A DNA stretch of 64,000 bases from Solenopsis invicta (Eukaryota; Arthropoda; Insecta; Hymenoptera; Formicidae), in contig NC_052679.1 in assembly GCF_016802725.1 (NCBI RefSeq), positions 10,636,138-10,700,137 on the forward strand, written 5' to 3'. Below are positions 13,901-22,071 of the stretch, in pieces; the first letter of the stretch is position 1, and each line of letters opens with the position of its first letter. The notes beneath the pieces were generated by a model that saw only the letters and a program-made list of their open reading frames with translations, ran no database searches and was not told where the DNA came from. The translations under genes and the position numbers were made by a program.

Positions 13901-14482
13901 ATTTTGATTTTTAATAATATTCATATAATATTCGAAAAATACTGCAGAGCTTATAGAGTAAATTTTAACCATAGCATTAATATAAGAAAAACATGAGTAA
14001 TGATCCAAGGTTAAAATTATAAAACAATACTTGTATATATCCCACGCTTAAATGTAAAACTTCAGAAACAAACTGAAATCAGTAAATTAAGAAAAAAAAT
14101 CCCTTAGAGATTCGCTCATTCTTTGCTTTATTCTAGAGAAAATCGCAAAAAATGTTCTAATTCTACTCAATTTATTTTTAAAAAATTAGATTCGTTTACT
14201 TCCATCACTTACGTAAATTTCGTTGACTAAGACACCAGAAGCTTCGTTACTTTCCATTTTCTGGTTGGAACAGTTTTCTTCATTGGACGTAACGTTGCAA
14301 ACAACGTGATTGAAGTTTTCTTCGATATTTCCCCCATCTTTTGGATCGTGCGCCACTTCGTCATTAAGCTGTCGAATATCTTTAAAGATATCCAATTCAC
14401 CATGATTTCTCTCACTAAAATCTTTCTTGCTAGAGTAAATTTCTGTAAGATCAGCGATCGCCGAAGAATGAACATTCGCCAT
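3822..14482 (-). CDS. Claspin: Claspin, replication checkpoint adaptor (3' end not in window)
   Basis: Claspin rides with the replication fork and presents CHK1 to ATR. Six coding exons join in phase on the minus strand: 14482-14213, 13268-13143, 11188-11048, 10476-10268, 7842-6001 and 4954-3822, giving at least 1,240 codons. Family landmarks in order: a QRLLRE..LPYH block followed by a FLNRRK stretch (exon 4); the FFCKHAN and LNKPGAKL..LK segment (exon 5); one LCSGKF motif, the CHK1-binding type, in exon 6; and acidic runs ending in IHMKQILDEDKR, DGDLHTDGTGRERKFKWKNI. All resemble vertebrate Claspin closely in order and wording. The protein is very acidic and largely low-complexity, as usual for the family. 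The last exon stops at a GT donor, phase 1, so roughly the C-terminal 200-250 residues of the family are missing; I found no candidate exon between 1 and 3800. Introns carry a Helitron and a composite repeat. Identification is strong; exact joins are inferred. Confidence 0.93.
5452..5730 (-). mobile_element. Short non-autonomous Helitron in Claspin intron 5
   Basis: Read on the minus strand it begins TCTATATAAATAAAAATG after an A and ends CTAG before a T, the A|T insertion rule of Helitrons. About 10 bases before the CTAG is a hairpin, GCCAC-AGCAACGC-GTGGC, at the position Helitrons require. It is 279 bp with no protein-coding capacity. The rest of this intron (4955-6000) is AT-rich with nothing else recognised. 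Confidence 0.7.
6001..7842 (-). CDS. Claspin: Claspin exon 5 (large acidic exon)
   Basis: A long exon of about 614 codons from the acceptor AAACAG|TCAG (alternative start 7838) to the donor GTTGG|GTAAGTTC, phase 2. It holds the RFFCKHAN segment and the LNKPGAKL..LKLQ segment shared with vertebrate Claspin, and then long Glu/Asp/Ser runs. Confidence 0.9.
8010..9989. mobile_element. Composite repeat in Claspin intron 4 (outer element)
   Basis: The outer ends are TTAAGGCTTCTGAC (8010) and GTCAGAAACCTTAA (ending 9989). Outer words such as TGTTGACGATGAAATTTT and TTCAATATGACCA recur in the uninterrupted copy at 41735-42185. The internal 8212-9480 stretch is a separate palindromic insertion. No coding capacity. 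Confidence 0.65.
8212..9480. mobile_element. Palindromic element nested in the 8010-9989 repeat
   Basis: The arms of about 450 bp (8212-8660 and about 9050-9480) are reverse complements. GAATTTGGCTATCACGTTAC near 8570 pairs with GTAACGTGATAGCCAAATTC near 9087, and a GAATCAACACTTAAAT end pairs with ACTTAAATGTCAATTC. CAGAGTGTCCGAAAATTC inside the left arm resembles the CAGGGTGTCC ends seen elsewhere. Confidence 0.7.
10268..10476 (-). CDS. Claspin: Claspin exon 4 (conserved QRLLRE..LPYH block)
   Basis: Acceptor ATAATATAG|GGTTCT, phase 0. Encodes GSIRNAKDEAMRQIY, then SENQRLLRETEISLPYH, the best conserved N-terminal block of Claspin. Two donors five bases apart are possible (exon end 10268 before GTAAAT, or 10273 before GTAAGG). 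Each has a frame-compatible acceptor in exon 5. Confidence 0.85.
11048..11188 (-). CDS. Claspin: Claspin exon 3 (duplicated-exon copy B)
   Basis: Acceptor TTACAG|GCTGAAAG and donor AAG|GTACATA, phase 0 at both ends, 47 codons. The first 18 residues match exon 2 closely; the second half diverges and ends in a basic KKKLVKKRK stretch. Confidence 0.82.
11950..12180. repeat. Imperfect direct repeat of about 140 bp in a Claspin intron
   Basis: TTCGAGAACTATAGAATTCC followed by ATAGTC occurs near 11978 and again near 12115, each followed by a stretch ending ACTTGAGGTGC. The surrounding 11189-12290 interval is otherwise plain AT-rich intron. Confidence 0.6.
12370..12420 (+). other. Penelope-like-element tail motif (degenerate)
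   Basis: The sequence ACTGAAGATGGCC followed by CAAAACGTTCC has the CTGANGATG...AAACGTT pattern common to Penelope-like element ends, which often hold hammerhead ribozyme cores. The GAAAC core is decayed to CAAAAC. No reverse-transcriptase frame remains nearby. Confidence 0.35.
13143..13268 (-). CDS. Claspin: Claspin exon 2 (duplicated-exon copy A)
   Basis: Acceptor TTATTAG|GCTAAAAG and donor ACT|GTAAGTAAC, phase 0 at both ends, 42 codons. It begins AKSYQTLIDSESEEEKQN, almost the same as the start of the next exon (AESYRALIDSESEEENQN). The DSESEEE run is a likely acidic phosphorylation-type segment. Confidence 0.75.
14213..14482 (-). CDS. Claspin: Claspin exon 1
   Basis: Starts at an ATG (MANVHSSAIADLTEI) and runs 90 codons to the donor TAC|GTAAGTG, phase 0. 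A GTG just upstream is in frame, but the ATG at 14482 is the natural start. The exon encodes a polar acidic N-terminus. Upstream, the MITE nest begins only about 330 bases away at 14817, leaving little room for an unbroken promoter. Confidence 0.85.
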
Positions 14483-14840
14483 CACATCAAAAAACGTGAG
14501 ATTTTCCCGGCGAAACCAAAATAAGAATTATATATAACGGAATAGAATCTATTCATACAGTTTCTTTTCCTAAACATACACACAGAAATATAAAATTATG
14601 AAGAAATACTCCCTATATTTAACCACTTTGTTTTGTCACTTCTGCTTCGTTCTATCACAACCTTATCACATCCAGTGATCCAGTCACATCCGACATTGTG
14701 TACGATTGTGTATTTACGCGCCTAAAAGCGAGAGGAGTCAGTGGTGCCATATTAGCGAAATTTTTCTCCATTTTTCCTCATCTTTTCGCGTTATGGGGAA
14801 TTTCTGTGGAGAATTTGGGTGCTTTCCAGCTACGCCACTA

Positions 14841-14971
14841 GGCTTGTTTTCTGTTCCTGCACTAGACTGCACTGGAACGTTCCTTCTTGCTTTCGCTAAC
14901 TTTGAAACATCTATCTATTTCATTTTAAGTGTACACTTATTTAGAGAGTTCAGGAACAGAAAACAAACGGA
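14841..14971. mobile_element. Foldback MITE, GGCTTGTTTTCTGTTCCTG family, copy 1
   Basis: Ends GCTTGTTTTCTGTTCCTG and CAGGAACAGAAAACAAACGG are near-perfect inverted repeats about 130 bp apart. Copies 2 and 3 are at 15568-15698 and 15892-16019. Confidence 0.75.
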
Positions 14972-14975
14972 CTGT

Positions 14976-15073
14976 GGCTGTGTTCCGATATTAACTGCCA
15001 GTACTGAAAATGTATAGTATATGTGACGTGAACTATAAATTTTCAGTACTGCCAGTAAAAACGGAACACAGCC
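14976..15073. mobile_element. 98-bp hairpin MITE, GGCTGTGTTCCG family, copy 1
   Basis: Nearly the whole element folds back on itself: GGCTGTGTTCCG with CGGAACACAGCC, and ACTGAAAATGTATAGT with ACTATAAATTTTCAGT. Copies follow at 15088-15185, 15189-15290 (a diverged subfamily) and 17169-17266. Confidence 0.8.
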
Positions 15074-15087
15074 TGTAAATCGACACT

Positions 15088-15185
15088 GGTTGTGTTCCGA
15101 TATTAACTGCCAGTACTGAAAATGTATAGTATATGTGACGTGAACTATAAATTTTCAGTACTGCCAGTAAAAACGGAACACAGCC
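15088..15185. mobile_element. 98-bp hairpin MITE, copy 2
   Basis: Almost identical to the element at 14976-15073, implying recent duplication or transposition into adjacent sites. Confidence 0.8.
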
Positions 15186-15188
15186 ACT

Positions 15189-15290
15189 GGCTGCGTTCCG
15201 ATATACACTGCAAGTACTGAAAATCTATAGTTCATGTTACGTATACTACAGATTTTCAGTACTGGCAGTGAATTTCGGAACGCAGCCACT
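15189..15290. mobile_element. Hairpin MITE, diverged third copy
   Basis: Same architecture (GGCTGCGTTCCGATAT to GGAACGCAGCC), but the inner arms are changed together (CACTGCAAGTACTG with CAGTACTGGCAGTG), so pairing is retained. Confidence 0.7.
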
Positions 15291-15320
15291 GTAACACAGT
15301 GTCCACTAGTGTAAGATAGA

Positions 15321-15448
15321 GGCTATGGTCCACTTGACTCTACAAACGCTTCTAAGTATTTTTTGATTGGTCAATTTGTAAAATTCATTGTTCCGATTGG
15401 TTAATCAAACGCTTCGAAGCATTTGTAGCGTCAAGTGGACCGCAGCCA
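15321..15448. mobile_element. Foldback MITE, GGCTATGGTCCACTTGAC type
   Basis: GGTCCACTTGAC near 15327 pairs with GTCAAGTGGACC near 15430. Inside lie paired CAAACGCTTC and GAAGCATTTG segments and ATTGGT words typical of such hairpins. Confidence 0.65.
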
Positions 15449-15449
15449 G

Positions 15450-15812
15450 AGTCCTATATAAAGAGAGAAGCGACATCAAACCCCCACCACAACCTTCAGT
15501 ATCCAATTGAGTCCTCCACCGCCATTTTGGGACCGCTTTAACGTCATCAAACACCATTCGTATCATTAGGCTTGTTTTCTATTCCTGCACTAGACTGCAC
15601 TGGAACGTTCCTTCTTGCTTTCGCTAACTTTGAAACATCTATCTATTTCATTTTAAGTGTACACTTATTTAGAGAGTTCAGGAACAGAAAACAAACGGAT
15701 TCTGCAAACAGCTGTGGTCACAATATGGCTGCTCGCTTAGCCAATCAAGTATCAATCATTTTACCAATCAGAGCTTCGGACATCAATGTCGCTTCTCTCT
15801 TTATATAGGACT
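15450..15812. mobile_element. MITE with GAGTCCTATATAAAGAGAG ends, interrupted by a GGCTTG MITE
   Basis: The left end GAGTCCTATATAAAGAGAG mirrors the right end CTCTCTTTATATAGGACTC. The GGCTTG-family element at 15568-15698 sits inside it. Confidence 0.65.
15568..15698. mobile_element. Foldback MITE, GGCTTGTTTTCT family, copy 2
   Basis: Near-identical to the element at 14841-14971 across its length. Confidence 0.75.
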
Positions 15813-15891
15813 CTAGTGTAAGAGAGAAAATTTTAGTTGGCTCACTCACACTAATAGCGTTTTCGATTGGGATGCACTGGCTGCACTCAGT

Positions 15892-16019
15892 AGGCTTGTT
15901 TTCTATTCCTGCACTAGACTGCACTGGAACGTTCCTTCTTGTTTTCTAACTTTCAAATATATATCTATTTCACTTTAAGTGCACACTAATTCAGGGAGTC
16001 AGGAACAGAAAACAAACGG
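15892..16019. mobile_element. Foldback MITE, GGCTTGTTTTCT family, copy 3
   Basis: Ends GGCTTGTTTTCTATTCCTG and CAGGAACAGAAAACAAACGG; more diverged internally than copies 1 and 2. Confidence 0.7.
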
Positions 16020-16181
16020 AGTGTCAGGCGCGTGTTCGATTAGCAGTGCCAATGCGCACTTGGCTAGTGTCACGTGTTCGTTTGAACTCACGACACTCGC
16101 ATAGTGCGCACTCAGTGGCCTAGTTTACACCGAGCACTTAATATGCGTACTAACTCGTAACTTTCTATTAATTTATCTTAA

Positions 16182-16925
16182 GCCTGCCGCAGACGATACG
16201 TTTTTTCTTACTGGATTTCTAACTGGATTTTCTTACTTGCTACCGTACGGGCAATGGTACTGGCAGTGCTACTGGCCGTGACTTCACACGGTGCGAGTTT
16301 TTGTACTGGCTGAGCAACTGAAATTTGTTTCATAGAAGCGGCACGCTTAAATATGGATGAGATAGATGAGAAGGATGAAATTATTGCAACAATTGTACAT
16401 TGTCGTAAAATTGCTATTGCATTATTTTTAATTATTGAAAAATTGCAACAACGAAATAAATATCGCCGACGTTTATGGAGTCGACAGTAAATACATTCTT
16501 TAATGCCTCACTTTTAATGTGTTTATTATGGTAATTTGGTGTGTTTATCGCATATAAACATGGTTCCTATTAGTAGGCCTCTATTAAACATAAAATACTT
16601 TTTTTGGACTATTTTGAAGTCTTTTCATTTTTGCACGACGTCATGTTTGCGAAGTGAATTCACGTTTGAACTTTGACAACACTTCGATAGTATAATCCGG
16701 TATAACCCAATATAACCTATACAGACTGCGTCCTGATTGGCTTTCACAATAAACCAGTACAGAATCACGTAAGAAAAATAGGACATGATCTATTACGAAA
16801 ATCCAGTACGCGAGCCAGTAGCGTAGCCCGTAAGCTACCCATTTCCAGTACGGGAGCACGTAAGACTGCCAGTATAGGAGCACGTAAGCAATCCCGTAAG
16901 AAAAAACGTATCGTCTGCGGCAGGC
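16182..16925. mobile_element. Nested 744-bp element with GCCTGCCGCAGACGATACG ends
   Basis: The terminal repeats GCCTGCCGCAGACGATACG and CGTATCGTCTGCGGCAGGC are perfect. Subterminal repeats built on CGTAAG and TACTGG fill the ends. It carries a 45-codon frame on the plus strand. The perfect ends suggest a young element; the small basic peptide suggests a PIF/Harbinger derivative. Confidence 0.7.
16353..16490 (+). pseudogene. Harbinger-like transposase N-terminal remnant (45 aa)
   Basis: The peptide starts MDEIDEKDEIIATIVHC and ends KYRRRLWSRQ. The acidic/hydrophobic start followed by an Arg-rich RRRLW segment resembles the N-terminus of HARBI1-like nucleases such as the one at 20716. Nothing of the catalytic domain follows before the element ends at 16925, so this is a deletion derivative. 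The family call is inference from composition and position only. Confidence 0.35.
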
Positions 16926-17168
16926 TTTACTTTCGACGATGCGTGAATACATGATACATATATTTAATTATCTCGATTCATATTGTACCATCTTAATATA
17001 CTATTTTTTTAATTTATTGCCGAAATTAAGATAATTTAATAGAAAATTACTAGTTAGTACGCGTATCAAGTACTCGGTGTAAACTAGGCCAGTGCGCACT
17101 GTGGCACGAGATATTTTGACAGTGCTAGTTCAGTCCACTGGATGCATGCAAGCATCAGTGCATTATTA

Positions 17169-17266
17169 GGTTGTGTTCCGATATTAACTGCCAGTACTGA
17201 AAATGTATAGTATATGTGACGTGAACTATAAATTTTCAGTACTGACAGTAAAAACGGAACACAGCC
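17169..17266. mobile_element. 98-bp hairpin MITE, copy 4
   Basis: Same sequence family as 14976-15073, about 2 kb away, with GGTTGTGTTCCG and CGGAACACAGCC ends. Confidence 0.78.
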
Positions 17267-17305
17267 TTAATAAGCAATAACGAACGAAGTTTCAAATTTG
17301 AAAAA

Positions 17306-17527
17306 ATGAGCAATCCGGATTTGGATCTTTTTATTATTTTGGAGACATTTTTGGAATCTTCTTCTAGTTCAAGCAAGGAAGAAGAAATAATTGCAATCTT
17401 CCAAGCTAGAAGAATGATTCCAAAAACTGTAAATTATGTAGCATGTGTGAAAAAAATGGATAATGACACCGTGTTATATCTTTTATACAGGTACATCGAT
17501 TTTATACCTTTTTTAAAATATAATTAA
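17306..17527 (+). pseudogene. Transposon-encoded reading frame, unrecognised
   Basis: A 73-codon frame beginning MSNPDLDLFIILETFLE and containing a Ser/Glu run. A good splice donor (TACAG|GTACAT) occurs near its end, so the real product may have stopped at YLLYR and continued in a lost exon. It sits inside the 15855-17807 element and is probably part of its transposase or accessory gene. I do not recognise the family. Confidence 0.35.
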
Positions 17528-17974
17528 TTACTTGATGTAATACAATAGCATTTTTTTAATGATTATATACTATTTAATTACATATAATAAAAATCATTAC
17601 TTACTGAGCACAAGATTACTTTTTCGAGGTTACTTTTTTCTTTTTCGCGTGATCTATTATAATTAACTTAAGTGACACTTGCACTAAAAATTTGGGCGTG
17701 TTCTTTTGCATTTGCACTATTCAGTGCAACTCGTGAAACTTGTCCAGTGTTGGCATGAACTGAGTGCGCACTGGTGCGCACTAACTTTTTCCCAATCGAA
17801 AACGCTATAATGGACACTGTGTTACACAAGTGTCGACTTGTGTCGTAGCTGGAAAGCACCCTTTATTTTTTTAAGCTACATTCTATATAAAGCTACATTC
17901 CGAAACATGCTCTCAGAGTAAAATTTTACTCGATATATTTACATTACGTGTAATAGGCTTTTTACAATAAGCTA

Positions 17975-18086
17975 TTAGTTGGTATCATAAATCATAAGCC
18001 ATTTGACCAATCACAGTCAAATATGAAGAAAATATTCGACTGTGATTGATCAATTCTTATGGCTTATGATTTATGATACCAACTAA
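17975..18086. mobile_element. Hairpin MITE, TTAGTTGGTATCATAAATC
   Basis: The 112-bp stretch TTAGTTGGTATCATAAATC ... GATTTATGATACCAACTAA folds completely, with a CCAATCACAG and CTGTGATTGA inner pair. It is immediately followed by the Harbinger element. Confidence 0.75.
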
Positions 18087-18475
18087 AGCTATATCCACAC
18101 AAACTTGCATAAGCCCATAAGCATGTGCATAAGAAAATGGACCAATCACGCGTTTAATATGAAGAACGCCATATTGCTGCATAGGACGTAAACATAGCGT
18201 ACGCACATTGTCGAAAAATTTTTACCACCTATGTAGCCGCATAAGCATATGCATAATAAGGTTAACCAATCACGTGCTTAATATAAAGACTACAAAATTG
18301 CTGCACAACACATAAGCAGAACATGTGCATATGCAGAAAAATTTCATATTGTTGATATATTAATGTAAGTGAGGTTATGTTATAGGACGGCGCTTGATAA
18401 ATCTTCGTATTACGATCGTATCAAATAAAAAATATTTATTTTGTAGTGATTTCATCTATTGAAAATACTCTCAAG

Positions 18476-18929
18476 ATGGATTGTGAATTATCCAATGACA
18501 AAGAAAACATAAATGAGCAGGATTGTACATACGAATATTATGAAGAAGATGCTGATGTTGTTCTAATAGATCTCGTTAAAAACTTTCCCTTTCTTTATGA
18601 TAAAAGTGCAACAGATTTGAAAAACGCAAAGAAGAAGGAACGTACATGGATGGAAATTTCTGAATATTTAAAGTTACCAAGTAATTTTTTATTATTTTTA
18701 TAAATTATAAATTTTATATTTCATAAGTCATCAACTACATATTTTTCTCTTTACTTTTTTTACTTTGCTTTTATTAATATCTTTTTTATTGTTAATTACA
18801 GTTACGGATTGTCAAAATAGATGGCAAAGACTTAGAGAAAAATTTTCTCGCGAAAAGAAAAGAAGAGAACTAGAAATTGATTCATGTCAAGACGGTTCTT
18901 GTTGTACAACTGCAGTAGGGTTTGCATAA
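18476..18929 (+). pseudogene. Harbinger MADF/Myb-like accessory protein, two exons, truncated
   Basis: In Harbinger elements this DNA-binding partner helps the nuclease enter the nucleus and bind the ends. Exon 1 runs from ATG 18476 (MDCELSNDKENINEQD; an in-frame ATG at 18446 is also possible) to 18680 at donor A|GTAATT. Exon 2 is 18802-18929 after TTACAG. The joined product has the MADF pattern: LIDLVKNFPFLYDK, then ERTWMEISEYLKLP and TDCQNRWQRLREKFSREKKR. It then ends at TAA about 25 residues later, shorter than typical family members, so the C-terminus is probably lost. The domain call is good; function in this copy is doubtful. Confidence 0.72.
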
Positions 18930-19399
18930 TTGCATACAAATATACAGCAATCTTAGAGCAATTGAATATTTTAAGTGCAAGTGAACATTTTAAGTCAAAA
19001 TGTTAAGTTTCATTGCATGGACAAAAGCATATAAGACTGATAATTTTTTTTTTTTTTTTTAGTTACTACATAATTTTGTCTGCGGATAATATTTAATTTG
19101 TTGTTTTTATGCTTTATAAGTTGCTGTGCACTAAAAGACTTATGTTAAACGTTTTGTTTATTTGAAGTTTTTTTAGTTTATTTTCTTTTTAATTTTATTT
19201 TCTATTACAAATAAAATAAGCATAAAATTTTTGTTTGCTTGAAAATAAACTTTTATTTATAACTTTAAGACGTATTAACGTGTTCTATGATAACAAATAT
19301 TATTTTGTTCAAATGTATTAAAATTTTTACATTTCATTATAATCAAAACCAAAGTAAAAGTGATATTAATTTATATGCATTGTTGCCACTTGTTTTACA

Positions 19400-20716
19400 T
19401 TAATTATATATGTAATTCAGCACATAGATATGTATATTTTTGTACTTTTGATACAGAAATAAAAAAGTAAAAATAGTACTGGATACAATATTTATTCGAT
19501 CACATATAGCCATGAGTACTAAGCTAAAAGTCTTCTTATAATTAAAATATAAGCTCCCAGATTTTGGTGGTGCTTGTATCTGGATGTGCTTACCATCCAT
19601 TGCACCAATTGTGTTTGGAAAATTCCACCGTTGCCAAAAGCCCGTGCTTATATTTTTCCACTCATTCAATGTTGGTGGATTAAGATATTCAGTACTAAGT
19701 ACGTTTGAAATTATTTCGCATGTTTCCTTAACTACGGAATGAGCAGTTGATAATCCAATGCGATATGCTAATGCTATTGATGTCATTTGGTCACCTGTTG
19801 CAAGAAACCTATTTTCAAGAAAAAGGACTTTTTTATTATCTATCTATCTATCTATTTATATAAGTACCGTCTTCTGTCTGTCTGTCTGTCTGTCTATCTG
19901 ACCGCGAACTACTTATTCGTTTTAGTGGACCAAATTTTTACTAAAAGTATATAAAATAGGGGTAGAATTTTCCGGGGAGTGCCATGATGTGTATAGTTTT
20001 TCGTAACCGATTTTTTGGAAACCGGTTTGGAAATTCTTAAAATTTCGAGAAATAATAAATATTAATTGACCAATTTTCTTGAAACCAGTGCCAAAATTTT
20101 TTTAATTTTTGGAAGATAAGTTCAATTTTTTATTAATGGATCAATTTTTTTGAAACTAGTGCTAAAATTGTTCTAATTTTTTGTTGATTTTGATGAAACT
20201 GGTACCAAAAGAATTTTATGGGGATGGCTACTATGGGGTTGGAAATTGGAGGTTTCATGGGGTTCTATTGATGCTCCTAATTAATGAGTGAGGAGGATTT
20301 AGGAAGAGGGGAATAGATTTTGAGCACGCGCAAAGCGCGGGTGAAAAATCTAGTAATTATATATAGAATATCAATAACAAGATTCAGAATTGAATTTATT
20401 TATACAATTACCTGAGTGTAATAATCAAACGCTGCTCTGGAGACAAGGCTCGCCAATTAGATTTTTTTAAATATGATACAATCTTGCTTAATAATAAATT
20501 AAAAGTATCTTCATTCATTCGTGTATATTTAAAAAACATATCTGAATCTTGTTTCAATTTTTGAAAGAGGTGGTCAAAATCTCCTTGATAAAATCTTAAT
20601 GTATTAATTGGACGACACCACCATCTTCTCTTATGTTTTTTTAATAGACGATATCGACGACGTCTGTATAACATATAACTCAAACATGACAAAGCACATA
20701 ATTCTTCAGCTTCCAT
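19400..20716 (-). pseudogene. HARBI1-like PIF/Harbinger nuclease, C-terminally truncated
   Basis: Exon 1 is 20716-20412 (MEAEELCALSCLSYMLYRRR, then a basic stretch and SPEQRLIITLR) with donor CTCAG|GTAATT. Exon 2 starts 19808 after AAAATAG and restores the typical LRFLATGDQMTSIA sequence. The first catalytic region IGAMDGKHIQIQAPPKSGS is intact, including its Asp. After SLVLMAICD the frame runs into unrelated residues and stops at 19400, so the second Asp and the Glu of the DDE triad are absent. About 237 residues remain of roughly 350. The intron (20411-19809) is almost filled by a Helitron. Catalytically dead; the family assignment is strong. Confidence 0.88.
19839..20353 (+). mobile_element. 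Non-autonomous Helitron inside the Harbinger nuclease intron
   Basis: Begins TCTATCTATCTATC after A and ends CTAG before T. A short palindrome, GCGC-AAA-GCGC, lies about 10 bases before the CTAG, as in Helitron 3' ends. TCTG and TCTA tetranucleotide runs lie near the 5' end. Because it lies wholly between the splice sites it would not have disrupted the nuclease. Confidence 0.78.
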
Positions 20717-20874
20717 ATTTCAATTTTTAGATTTTTCAGAGGATATGTCGAGTAACACGGATTGCACAATATAATATTACAAATCCACGGAATATATATA
20801 TGTCAATTTGATAATATTTATTCTACAATGACGATTGAACGTTTTTTTTACGACGCTGCATATGCGTACACATA

Positions 20875-21382
20875 ACACATCGTTCAATAAGTCCCGAGAC
20901 TAACCCAGAGATAACGCTAGTAGTACCAAGCTGGCCACGTTTCCCTAGAATGCGAACCTTCACATGAAACGTGTACAAATTTCACGTCGATCGGACCACA
21001 AACAGCTGAGTTATTGAGGTTAGAGCAAAGTCACTTTGTAATTTGTTTGAAAAATGGAAAAAAATTTAGTTTCGCGTGTTGATAAAGCATTGTTTTTTAA
21101 TGGGTAAATTCCATCTAAATCAACGATTTGTCGTTGGTATGCTGAGTTTAAACGTGGTCGTACGGACACAAACGATGCGGAACGTTCGGGTAGGCCATTG
21201 GAAGCCGTTTACAAATTACAAAGTGACTTTGCTCTAACCTCAATAACTCAGCTGTTTGTGGTCCGATCGACGTGAAATTTGTACACGTTTCATGTGAAGG
21301 TTCGCATTCTAGGGAAACGTGGCCAGCTTGGTACTACTAGCGTTATCTCTGGGTTAGTCTCGGGACTTATTGAACGATGTGT
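20875..21382. mobile_element. Mariner deletion derivative with about 170-bp terminal inverted repeats
   Basis: ACACATCGTTCAATAAGTCC at the left and its reverse complement at the right are flanked by TA on both sides (20873-20874 and 21383-21384). The arms (20875-21046 and 21212-21382) are almost identical. The 165-bp centre holds the start of a mariner transposase on plus. It sits just upstream of the Harbinger nuclease start. Confidence 0.85.
21054..21211 (+). pseudogene. Mariner transposase N-terminal fragment
   Basis: Reading from ATG 21054 gives MEKNLVSRVDKALFFNG, a stop codon, then in the same frame PSKSTICRWYAEFKRGRTD and ERSGRPLEA. This is the helix-turn-helix region of mariner transposases. 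Everything downstream, including all catalytic aspartates, is deleted and the right inverted repeat follows at once. Confidence 0.75.
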
Positions 21383-21572
21383 TATAAAGATACATTTGTG
21401 TAGCACTTTTCTTATTAGATATGTGATTGGTTCATTTCTTTATGCATATGGTTATGCAGCTATGCAAACTTCGTCTGAATTGACCCTTATTATGCTTATG
21501 ATTGTGCATATGCTTATGGGCTTATGCAAGTTTGTGTGGATATAGCTTAATAGCTTATTGTAGAAAGCCTAT

Positions 21573-21744
21573 AAAGGGCCTCGCACATAAAATGCATAAT
21601 AGAGCATAAACGTAGCATAAGGCCTCTGGACCAATAGGAATCTTATGTAAATCAATATGGCGACTTTATGCTGGATGCTCATTGGGCCATCGTTCTTATG
21701 TTGTGCTTATGTTATGTTATGCATTTCATGTGCATGGCCCTTTA
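21573..21744. mobile_element. Foldback MITE AAAGGGCCTCGCACAT family, copy 1
   Basis: Ends AAAGGGCCTCGCACAT and ATGTGCATGGCCCTTT. The interior pairs TATGCATT words and holds a CCAATAGGAATC / CCATTGGT-type segment. Copies 2 (21899-22069, opposite orientation) and 3 (22439-22609) are close by. Confidence 0.8.
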
Positions 21745-21745
21745 A

Positions 21746-21896
21746 GGTTGGTTTATGCAGGCCATAACCGCTAACTTATGCCGGAATCTGTAAGAAATTG
21801 ACTAATCATAATCGATTTACAGAAGAATAATCGACTATGATTGGTCTTTTTTTTACAGATTCCAGCATAAGCGGTTACGGCCTGCATAAACCAACT
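21746..21896. mobile_element. Hairpin MITE GGTTGGTTTATGCAGGCC
   Basis: GGTTGGTTTATGCAGGCC pairs with GGCCTGCATAAACCAACT. Inner segments CGCTAACTTATGCCGG and CCAGCATAAGCGG also pair. It lies exactly between two copies of the AAAGGGCC MITE. Confidence 0.75.
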
Positions 21897-21898
21897 CT

Positions 21899-22069
21899 AA
21901 AGGGCCTCGCACATGAAATGCATAACATAACATAAGCACAACATAAGAATGATGGACCAATGAGCATCCAGCATAAAGTCGCCATATTGATTTATATAAA
22001 ATTCCCATTGGTCCAGAGACCTTACGCTACGCTTATGTTCTGTTATGCATTTCATGTGCGAGGCCCTTA
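21899..22069. mobile_element. Foldback MITE AAAGGGCCTCGCACAT family, copy 2
   Basis: Inverted relative to copy 1 by its asymmetric core (CCATATTGATTTATAT here against ATCAATATGGCG there). Confidence 0.78.
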
Positions 22070-22071
22070 TA

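Larger units (their letters stand above)
16117..17090. mobile_element. Element with GGCCTAGTTTACACCGAGCA ends, split by a nested element
   Basis: GGCCTAGTTTACACCGAGCA at the left matches the reverse complement of the right end (CTCGGTGTAAACTAGGCC). Subterminal ACTAACTCGTAA and TTACTAGTTAGTACGCG also pair. The nested 16182-16925 element interrupts it. A related uninterrupted copy lies at 54008-54292. Confidence 0.7.
15855..17807. mobile_element. Element with TAGCGTTTTCGATTGGGA ends and a small coding remnant
   Basis: The left end TAGCGTTTTCGATTGGGA pairs with the right end TCCCAATCGAAAACGCTA. Subterminal CAGTGCGCAC-type words recur at both ends. The short MITE at 40664-40834 and the interrupted one at 61509-61805 have related ends. 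Nested inside are a GGCTTG MITE, the 16117-17090 element and a hairpin MITE. The reading frame at 17306-17527 may be what is left of its transposase gene. Confidence 0.6.
14817..17861. mobile_element. 3-kb composite element with GGGTGCTTTCCAGCTACG ends
   Basis: The left end GGGTGCTTTCCAGCTACG is the reverse complement of the right end CGTAGCTGGAAAGCACCC. Similar GTGCTTTCCA termini bound the repeat at 52246-52630 and a fragment at 23239. At least ten smaller foldback elements lie inside, so most of its length is secondary insertion. Confidence 0.65.
18087..21547. mobile_element. PIF/Harbinger transposon, two genes, decayed
   Basis: Terminal inverted repeats AGCTATATCCACACAAACTT (18087) and AAGTTTGTGTGGATATAGCT (ending 21547) extend about 40 bp and include paired GCATAAGCCCATAAGCA. 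Both ends are flanked by TAA (18084-18086, 21548-21550), the 3-bp target duplication typical of PIF/Harbinger. It encodes two divergently placed genes, as the superfamily does: a MADF/Myb-like protein on plus and a HARBI1-like nuclease on minus. The nuclease is truncated. A Helitron and a mariner derivative have inserted into it. The superfamily call is well supported. Confidence 0.88.
17952..21572. mobile_element. Outer MITE split by a hairpin MITE and a Harbinger element
   Basis: ATAGGCTTTTTACAATAAGC at 17952 pairs with GCTTATTGTAGAAAGCCTAT ending at 21572. Between these short arms lie only later insertions: the 17975-18086 hairpin and the Harbinger element 18087-21547. A further fragment of the same end occurs at 22376. 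Confidence 0.65.
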
